From an uncultured Eubacteriales bacterium (GTDB lineage Bacteria > Bacillota > Clostridia > Lachnospirales > Lachnospiraceae): a stretch of 12,149 nt of DNA. Position 1 is the stretch's first letter, and each line of letters begins with the position of its first letter. The notes under the pieces are model-generated. The model saw only the letters and a program-made list of their open reading frames with translations. It did not search any database and was not told where the DNA came from. The stretch spans positions 1-12,149 of the forward strand of contig CASFUI010000343.1 of assembly GCA_949297565.1 (NCBI GenBank), given 5' to 3'. The translations under genes and the position numbers were made by a program. Of this stretch, positions 6,849-12,149 are shown one piece after another.

Positions 6849-7499
6849 ATGAAAGTTGCTGCATATGCCACAATAAAGCTCAACAGTGAGAGAGTTCCGC
6901 ATAAAAATATACAGCCGATAGGGAGTAAACCGTTATGTTATCATATATTGAACACTGCACTGAAGGTAAAAGAAATTGACGACGTGTATGTGTACTGCAG
7001 CGATGATAAGGTTACGGATTATATGCCGGCTGGAGCTAAATTTATAAAACGTGAAGCATGGTTGGACGGAGCCCAGATAAGAGCAAAGGATACATATACT
7101 GCTTTCATTAATGACGTAGATGCGGATGTTTATATAGCTATGTGTACAACCTCTCCGTTTACAAAAAAGGAGACCTTAGAAAACGCATTAAATAAAGTGC
7201 TGTATGAGGGATATGACTCGGCATTTACAGCAAAGAGAATGCAGACATTTGCGTGGTATAAAGGAGAGCCGATTAACTATGATCCCTGTGATGTTCCGAG
7301 AACTCAGGATATGGAGCCGGTGTACATTGAAACAAGTGCTTTCTTTATTTTTAAGAAGGAGCTTTGGACAGAGCATGGAAGGCGAATAGGTTTTAATCCT
7401 TATATTCAGGAGGTTGATGAAATAGAGGGAATAGATATTGACACAATGGATGACTTGAAATTTGCACAGATTATAGCCGAGCAGGTATTGCATGTGTAG
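6849..7499 (+). CDS. NeuA-type CMP-sugar-acid cytidylyltransferase
   Basis: A 216-residue nucleotidyltransferase of the acylneuraminate cytidylyltransferase family, which activates a free ulosonic acid with CTP. The N-terminal CTP loop reads KLNSERVPHKN (10-20). CTTSPFT (99-105) corresponds to the usual QPTSP motif, VPRTQ (149-153) holds the conserved RxQ, and GIDIDTMDDL (194-203) gives the metal-binding Asp196 and Asp198. This is the NeuA pattern, not KdsB, which would show a QGDEP-type motif. Departures from bacterial NeuA are Lys10 where Arg is usual, Glu14 and Arg15 in the usual Lys-Gly position, and ETSAFFI (161-167) where NGAIYI-like sequence is expected, which may reflect a different sugar acid. 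AGGGGAGG (6835-6842) lies six bases before the ATG. It is the last gene of the five-step block; the next gene follows after nine bases. Family firm, substrate unknown. Confidence 0.85.
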   Translation: MKVAAYATIKLNSERVPHKNIQPIGSKPLCYHILNTALKVKEIDDVYVYCSDDKVTDYMPAGAKFIKREAWLDGAQIRAKDTYTAFINDVDADVYIAMCTTSPFTKKETLENALNKVLYEGYDSAFTAKRMQTFAWYKGEPINYDPCDVPRTQDMEPVYIETSAFFIFKKELWTEHGRRIGFNPYIQEVDEIEGIDIDTMDDLKFAQIIAEQVLHV

Positions 7500-7508
7500 G
7501 AGGAGATA

Positions 7509-8654
7509 ATGAGGCTTGCATTTGATAAAGCAACGAATGATTTAGTTGATATAGATACAATAAAAGACATTTCGCAATTTCAGGATATAATTATTTTTGG
7601 TGCCGGTGAAAGCGGAAGCTGGGTGCTGAATTTGTTGGGAGATTATAAGATTACTCCATGCTGCTTCTGTGATAACTATGAGGGAAAATGGGGTACCTTA
7701 AAAAATGGATATCCGGTTATGTCTTTTTATGATGCCATAAAAAGATATCCGAATGCGGCAATATGTGTGGCATCTATGTGGTTTGAGGAGATTATTAAGC
7801 AGATACTAAAGTATGATGAAGATCTGGAGAAAAGAGTTTATAATCTGCTGACAACTATGAATTGGGAAACGATGGATAAAGCAGTGGCTTCTACAGAAAA
7901 AGAATATATAGAAAAAAATCTGGATGAATTTGAAAAACTGGAAACTGAGTTGGAGGACGATACATCAAAAAAGGTACTCGAAGGCATTCTGAATTTCAGG
8001 CTGACCAGAAGTATGGATTATTTAAAAGAAATAAAAAGTAATAGTGATACTTATTTAGACAGAGATATATTGAGTGAGGCGCAGATGAGAGCTGCGGCAC
8101 AGGCTTGTATAATTGACGGAGGTGCGTTTGACGGAGATACAATCAAGCTTTTTATAAGATTATTGGGTGAAAAGAATGTTTTAAAAATTCATGCATATGA
8201 GGCGTCAGAGGAAAATTGCATTAAGATACAGAAAAAGCTTAATGAGTTCAAGCCGCATAAGGTGGTTGTTCATAAAAGTGCTTTGTGGAGTTCGTCGGGT
8301 AAAGTAATGGCTCTTGGCAAAAACGGATTGTCTTGTCAGGTTTTGGCGGAGGAGATGAAGGCTGACTGTCAGAACAAAATAACAACTGAGTGCATCGACG
8401 ATTTAAAAGAGAAAATAAGCTTTATTAAGCTTGATATAGAAGGGGGGGAGCGAGAAGCGTTATTGGGCGCTGCCGAATTAATAAAAAAATACCGTCCTCT
8501 TCTGGCAATCAGCGCGTATCATTTACAGGATGATTTGCTTGTGTTGCCTACTGTTGTTAAATCTTTTAAGTGCGGTTACAGACTCTATCTTAGACACTAT
8601 ATGTTTTCATCAGGTGAGACTGTGTTATATGCCGTGCCGAATAGTAAAAATTAA
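7509..8654 (+). CDS. FkbM-family methyltransferase with N-terminal Rossmann-like module (copy A)
   Basis: A 381-residue two-part protein. Residues 26-100 form the shared Rossmann-like module (IIIFGAG at 27-33, then CDN at 54-56). A charged helical linker (130-190) follows, then an FkbM-type SAM-dependent O-methyltransferase domain: IIDGGAFDGDT (201-211) as the SAM loop, YEAS (230-233), IKLDIEGGEREALLGA (306-321) and RPLLAISAYH (329-338). FkbM enzymes methylate hydroxyls of glycans and polyketides in the cytosol, so methylation of a sugar in this locus is likely. The GGAGGAG ribosome binding site overlaps the stop of the cytidylyltransferase gene. The next gene is a paralogue with the same architecture. 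A run of seven G (8442-8448) sits in the codons for the EGGE motif. Family clear, acceptor unknown. Confidence 0.87.
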   Translation: MRLAFDKATNDLVDIDTIKDISQFQDIIIFGAGESGSWVLNLLGDYKITPCCFCDNYEGKWGTLKNGYPVMSFYDAIKRYPNAAICVASMWFEEIIKQILKYDEDLEKRVYNLLTTMNWETMDKAVASTEKEYIEKNLDEFEKLETELEDDTSKKVLEGILNFRLTRSMDYLKEIKSNSDTYLDRDILSEAQMRAAAQACIIDGGAFDGDTIKLFIRLLGEKNVLKIHAYEASEENCIKIQKKLNEFKPHKVVVHKSALWSSSGKVMALGKNGLSCQVLAEEMKADCQNKITTECIDDLKEKISFIKLDIEGGEREALLGAAELIKKYRPLLAISAYHLQDDLLVLPTVVKSFKCGYRLYLRHYMFSSGETVLYAVPNSKN

Positions 8655-8663
8655 GGGGAATTT

Positions 8664-9815
8664 ATGGAAAAGTTAAGAGATATTATAGAATGGAATGAAG
8701 AAGACGGTTTATATGAAAAAAATTTAATAGAAAAAGTCAGTCAGTATGAGCGCATTGTAATTTTCGGAGCCGGAATTGGGGGACATAAAACCTTAGAGCT
8801 GCTGAAAAAATACGGATTTGAAAACATAGTTGCCGCTTTCAGCGACAATAATGAAAGAAAAATAGGAACGCTTTATATGTCTGTTCCGGTAATTAGCCCG
8901 AATGATTTAAGAAAACAGGGGGAAAAGACGCTGATTTTGGTCTCTAGTACAGCGTATGATATTATTGTTAAACAGTTGACGGAATTAGGCGTTGATAAAC
9001 ATGATATTTATTATTTTCAGCCAGCCGGAATATCATTAAACAGTCAGGAAGACAAAGCTTTTATAAAGCAGCATATAGATGAATTTGAAAAAGTGTATGA
9101 AATTCTGGCTGATGAAAAATCAAAGAAAATATTCAAGTGTCTTTTGAATTATAGAATTTCCAAAAATATAGCTTGGCTTGAGGAAATGAAAAGCGATATT
9201 GATAATGAGGACGGGCAGTATTTTGATAAAGATATTTTAAAAAAATATGATTTCAGAGATGGATTTGTGGATGGTGGAGCTTATCTTGGAGATACAGTTG
9301 AACATTTTTATACATATTTTCCAAATTGGAAAGGAAAATATTTTTGTATTGAAGCGGGAAAAGATATATGTGAACATTTAGAGAAAAAACTAAAAAAGAT
9401 GCAGATAAAAAATGTCACAGTCTATCAATATGCCATGTGGAGTTCAAAACAAAATTTATGCTTCGATACTTCGACATACGGAGACGGTGCGGGAAGCAGG
9501 GTAAGTGACAGCGGTGAAGAAGTGCGGGGGATAGCGCTGGACGAACTGCTTGAGAATGAAACAGTTGATTTTATAAAAATGGATATTGAGGGAGCAGAGA
9601 GAGAGGCTTTATTGGGCGCAGAGAAGATAATAAATAAGCACAGACCGATTTTGACTGTCTGTGTTTATCATAAGCCAGAGGACTTTTTTGATATACCGCT
9701 GCTGATACAGAGCATTGTGGAGAATGAATATGAATTCTACATAAGACAGTACAGGTATGGTCAGTCAGAGACAGTTTTGTATGCCATGCCTAAGAGCAGG
9801 TTAATAGGAAGATAG
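8664..9815 (+). CDS. FkbM-family methyltransferase with N-terminal Rossmann-like module (copy B)
   Basis: A 383-residue paralogue of the preceding protein over its whole length. The module at 30-105 has IVIFGAG (31-37) and SDNNER (60-65). The linker shares IDEFEK (138-143) and a SKK...LNYRI pattern (153-165) with copy A's LDEFEK and SKK...LNFRL. The FkbM domain shows FVDGGAYLGDT (201-211), CIEAG (228-232), IKMDIEGAEREALLGA (304-319) and RPILTVCVYH (327-336). The C-terminal SETVLYAMP (368-376) mirrors GETVLYAVP of copy A. The two are similar but clearly diverged, so this is an old tandem duplication rather than a recent one. The ATG has AGGGGA (8654-8659) four bases upstream, beginning at the previous stop. 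It probably methylates a second position or a different sugar of the same glycan; that is inference. Confidence 0.87.
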   Translation: MEKLRDIIEWNEEDGLYEKNLIEKVSQYERIVIFGAGIGGHKTLELLKKYGFENIVAAFSDNNERKIGTLYMSVPVISPNDLRKQGEKTLILVSSTAYDIIVKQLTELGVDKHDIYYFQPAGISLNSQEDKAFIKQHIDEFEKVYEILADEKSKKIFKCLLNYRISKNIAWLEEMKSDIDNEDGQYFDKDILKKYDFRDGFVDGGAYLGDTVEHFYTYFPNWKGKYFCIEAGKDICEHLEKKLKKMQIKNVTVYQYAMWSSKQNLCFDTSTYGDGAGSRVSDSGEEVRGIALDELLENETVDFIKMDIEGAEREALLGAEKIINKHRPILTVCVYHKPEDFFDIPLLIQSIVENEYEFYIRQYRYGQSETVLYAMPKSRLIGR

Positions 9816-9842
9816 TAAGGCTAAGCTGTATGAGGAAAATTT

Positions 9843-10973
9843 ATGTTAAAAAGGACTGCGATTTATTGTTTTTATTCTAAAACCGGAAAGGTATATAGTG
9901 AAACATGCAGACAGATTTATGATTTAAGAAAAAATACAGATTATTTAATAATAGTAATCAACGGTGATGCTGAAACCGCAGAATGTTTTAATATAGCTGA
10001 TAAGGTTGTCAGAAGACCTAACAGAGGGCTTGATGCAGGTGCATACAGACAGATAATCTTAGACTCGGAATTTAGAAAAGTTATAGAAAAAAGTGATGAA
10101 CTTGTGCTGTGCAATAATACATTTTTTGGACCATTTGGTGGTTTTGAAAAAATATTTGATGAAATGGAAAAAAGGAAGACAGATATTTGGGGTATGAATT
10201 TTGCATATCATGGGATTATAAGACATATTCAGTCATATTTTCTGGTATACAATAAAAAAATTTTAAATGACAAAGAATTCTATTCTTTTTTTAAAGAAAA
10301 AATAGATGAAAATACAACTGATCATGATAAAGTATGCTATTGGTTTGAAAATGAGTTTTTTGAATTTCTTATTTCAAAGGGATATTCGTATGGCGGCTAT
10401 GTTAATGATATAAAATACAATATATATAAATATCCCGTAAAATGTATGGAAAAGGGGTTGCCTATTTTAAAAAAGAAAATATTTGGAATTGATTATAAAA
10501 AACAAAATGCCGCAGCTGCTTTAAAATACATAAAATATAAATATGACTATCCAATTGACGGTATTTTGTCAGAAATTGAAAATGAGTATGGTTTACATAT
10601 GACGGAAGAGGAAGTTGAGAGCTGTAAAATATCTGAGGAGGATTGTCCTGTTGAGTATCCGGTGTCTGTAAAAAACTGGGAACAGATTGAAGCCTTTTGC
10701 AGTAAAAGCGATAATCTTTATTTTTATGGAACAGGTTATTATGCGAATACCGTATATAACAGAATAAAAAATCAATCAGAAGTAAAAGGGTTTGTTGTCA
10801 CGGACAGTATTAATAAACGCAGTGAAACGTTTGAAGATAAACGTGTATATACGCTCGGTGAGTTAAAAAATAAAAATCATATTGATATATTAGTAGCCAT
10901 GAGTAAACCTAACACAGATGCTGTTAAAGGCAGGCTGAGTGGTTTCAGAAATGTATTTGATTTGTGGGAATAA
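9843..10973 (+). CDS. RgpF-like (rhamnan synthesis F family) protein with C-terminal Rossmann-like module
   Basis: A 376-residue protein. Residues 1-240 match the rhamnan synthesis protein F family, putative glycosyltransferases of cell-wall rhamnose glycans: NRGLDAGAYRQIIL (60-73), LCNNTFFGPFGGFEKIFDEM (89-108), DIWGMNF (114-120) and HIQSYFLVYNKKIL (128-141). Residues 291-376 are a separate module (LYFYGTG at 292-298, VVTDS at 318-322, IDILVAMS at 347-354), the same type that is N-terminal in four neighbours; here it is C-terminal and has Thr in place of the usual Ala. No membrane segment is seen. GAGGA (9832-9836) lies six bases before the ATG. No dTDP-rhamnose gene is present in the window, so rhamnose as donor is not supported here. 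It probably acts in extending or decorating the locus glycan. Confidence 0.82.
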   Translation: MLKRTAIYCFYSKTGKVYSETCRQIYDLRKNTDYLIIVINGDAETAECFNIADKVVRRPNRGLDAGAYRQIILDSEFRKVIEKSDELVLCNNTFFGPFGGFEKIFDEMEKRKTDIWGMNFAYHGIIRHIQSYFLVYNKKILNDKEFYSFFKEKIDENTTDHDKVCYWFENEFFEFLISKGYSYGGYVNDIKYNIYKYPVKCMEKGLPILKKKIFGIDYKKQNAAAALKYIKYKYDYPIDGILSEIENEYGLHMTEEEVESCKISEEDCPVEYPVSVKNWEQIEAFCSKSDNLYFYGTGYYANTVYNRIKNQSEVKGFVVTDSINKRSETFEDKRVYTLGELKNKNHIDILVAMSKPNTDAVKGRLSGFRNVFDLWE

Positions 10974-11009
10974 GTGTATTTCAGATTATTGGAATAAGGT
11001 GAAAAACGT

Positions 11010-12119
11010 ATGAATGAGAAAATTATATTGTTTGGCGCAGGCGCTAATAAGAATAAAGTATTTAATATTATTCTCGAATATGGAGGATTTGAGGTGGTTG
11101 AAATATGGGATAACAACTCACAACTCCAGGGAACATTCTGTGAATTTCAGGGAAGGAATATATCAATAAAAAAGCCTTATTATCAGGATAAATATAATAT
11201 TTTGATTACAACAAATATATATCATGAGGAGATAAGGCGGCAGTTAGAGATGGAATTTTCAATACCGCGTGAAAAAATAAAAGAATATAATTACATATAT
11301 AAGAATTTTAAATCAGATATAATAGAAAAATATAAAGACTCAAAGGATGGCAGAATAAATAAGATATGCGAATTCCTAAAATATAATGAGCTGGATGTAT
11401 TTTGCGGTCAAATAGAAAATATATATCCTGAGGAATTATTTGAGATATATAAGGATGATGATGCCGGATTGTTGTATTCTTATTGGAAAGGGAAAAAAAT
11501 ATATTTAAGCTCCAAATTCAAAGATGCTAAAAAGGCAAAAAGTTATTTGTGCGGACTGTGCAGAGAGCAGGATAATGAGTCTCCTCATTGTTATAATATA
11601 GATAAATTGGATTTGGAAAGCGTGGATTTGGTTATTGACGGCGGAGCTGCGGAGGGTTTCTTTGCATTGCAGGTAATCGATAACGTAAAAAAAGTATATC
11701 TGGTTGAGGGAGATGAAAGCTGGCTTGAGGCACTTAAATATACTTTTGAGCCGTATAAGGATAAGGTCGCAATAATTCCCAAATGGCTGGACAGTTCAGA
11801 TGATGAAAACTGTATAACGCTGGATACTCTTGCATTACAGGAAGAGGAGCTGAAAACTTTGCTTATTAAACTCGACATCGAGGGGAAGGAATCGGATGTT
11901 ATAAAAGGCATAGATAAATTGCTGGACCGTAACATGAATTTGACATGTATTGTGTGTACATATCACAGGTCAGAGGACGCACAGGATATTTCGGATTATT
12001 TCAAGAATAATAAATTTAAGACTTCTTTTACAGAGGGTTATATGTTTTTTCCATATTCGGGAGAAATAAAACCGGAATTGAGAAAGGGTGTTTTAACAGC
12101 CGTAAGAAATTTATTATAA
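11010..12119 (+). CDS. Divergent FkbM-like methyltransferase with N-terminal Rossmann-like module (copy C)
   Basis: A 369-residue protein with the module at residues 4-79 (IILFGAG at 5-11, WDNN at 33-36, NILITTN at 63-69), a long A+T-rich charged linker (about 100-200) and a C-terminal FkbM-like domain: LVIDGGAAEGFFAL (207-220) as SAM loop, VEGDE (232-236), LIKLDIEGKESDVIKG (285-300) and IVCTYHR (314-320). The linker and catalytic domain differ from the two tandem copies, and the segment containing EQDNESPH (186-193) recalls another FkbM subgroup, so this is a distant homologue and not a third tandem duplicate. AAGGTG (10996-11001) lies eight bases before the ATG. It follows the RgpF-like gene by 36 bases. 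Methylation of a glycan hydroxyl is likely; the acceptor is unknown. Confidence 0.83.
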   Translation: MNEKIILFGAGANKNKVFNIILEYGGFEVVEIWDNNSQLQGTFCEFQGRNISIKKPYYQDKYNILITTNIYHEEIRRQLEMEFSIPREKIKEYNYIYKNFKSDIIEKYKDSKDGRINKICEFLKYNELDVFCGQIENIYPEELFEIYKDDDAGLLYSYWKGKKIYLSSKFKDAKKAKSYLCGLCREQDNESPHCYNIDKLDLESVDLVIDGGAAEGFFALQVIDNVKKVYLVEGDESWLEALKYTFEPYKDKVAIIPKWLDSSDDENCITLDTLALQEEELKTLLIKLDIEGKESDVIKGIDKLLDRNMNLTCIVCTYHRSEDAQDISDYFKNNKFKTSFTEGYMFFPYSGEIKPELRKGVLTAVRNLL

Positions 12120-12149
12120 TTACAAGCCCTAAACGCAAGAAATAATATA

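Noticed and set aside
11550..11591. CxxC and HC residues (181, 184, 193, 194) in FkbM copy C as a zinc site
   Set aside because: The EQDNESPH context is a normal part of one FkbM subgroup as I recall it; the cysteines look incidental and no second pair of spaced ligands is convincing.
12120..12149. Possible start of another gene or terminator at the right end
   Set aside because: Only 30 bases remain; no ribosome site, start codon in context or hairpin could be supported.

Overview
The window reads as part of a surface-glycan or protein-glycosylation locus from a low-G+C Gram-positive anaerobe, most likely a clostridial/Lachnospiraceae-type Firmicute. The reasons are strong AGGAG-type ribosome binding sites, A+T-rich codon choice (AGA, ATA, TTA), a Bacillus-type short phosphomannose isomerase relative, and FkbM and RgpF-like proteins carrying extra Rossmann modules. 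This placement is an inference; there is no rRNA or marker gene to fix it. All ten protein genes lie on the + strand with gaps of 0 to about 60 bases. No tRNA, rRNA, CRISPR array, insertion sequence or attachment site was seen.

Layout. Positions 2-1789: 3' part of a HAD-type (COG5610-like) protein that runs off the left edge. Positions 1822-2628: a LicD-family transferase, ending in a weak terminator-like hairpin with a T8 run. Positions 2693-3928: a DUF115/MptE-like protein with an N-terminal Rossmann-like module. Positions 3946-7499: five tightly packed sugar-acid genes, namely a KdsA-type synthase, a ManA-type isomerase, a KdsC-type phosphatase, a ribulose-phosphate/allulose-phosphate 3-epimerase homologue and a NeuA-type cytidylyltransferase. 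Positions 7509-9815: two tandem paralogous FkbM methyltransferases. Positions 9843-10973: an RgpF-like glycan protein with a C-terminal Rossmann-like module. Positions 11010-12119: a third, divergent FkbM-like protein. The last 30 bases hold nothing recognisable.

How the genes may work together. The five-gene block looks like a self-contained route to a CMP-activated 3-deoxy-ulosonic acid: a ketose phosphate is epimerised, isomerised to an aldose phosphate, condensed with phosphoenolpyruvate, dephosphorylated and activated with CTP. The simplest product is CMP-Kdo, with the ManA-like protein replacing the usual SIS-domain arabinose-5-phosphate isomerase. The NeuA-type activator and the AlsE-like features of the epimerase leave a related 8- or 9-carbon acid open. 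The DUF115 protein just upstream is a reasonable candidate for the CMP-sugar transferase. The FkbM, LicD and RgpF-like genes would methylate, phospho-decorate and extend the glycan. No membrane protein, flippase, polymerase or flagellin lies in the window, so the destination of the glycan is unknown.

A second theme is a shared module of about 75 residues (hydrophobic strand, FGAG or YGTG, then a D-N/D-S about 25 residues on). It occurs in five of the ten proteins, fused to three unrelated catalytic domains.
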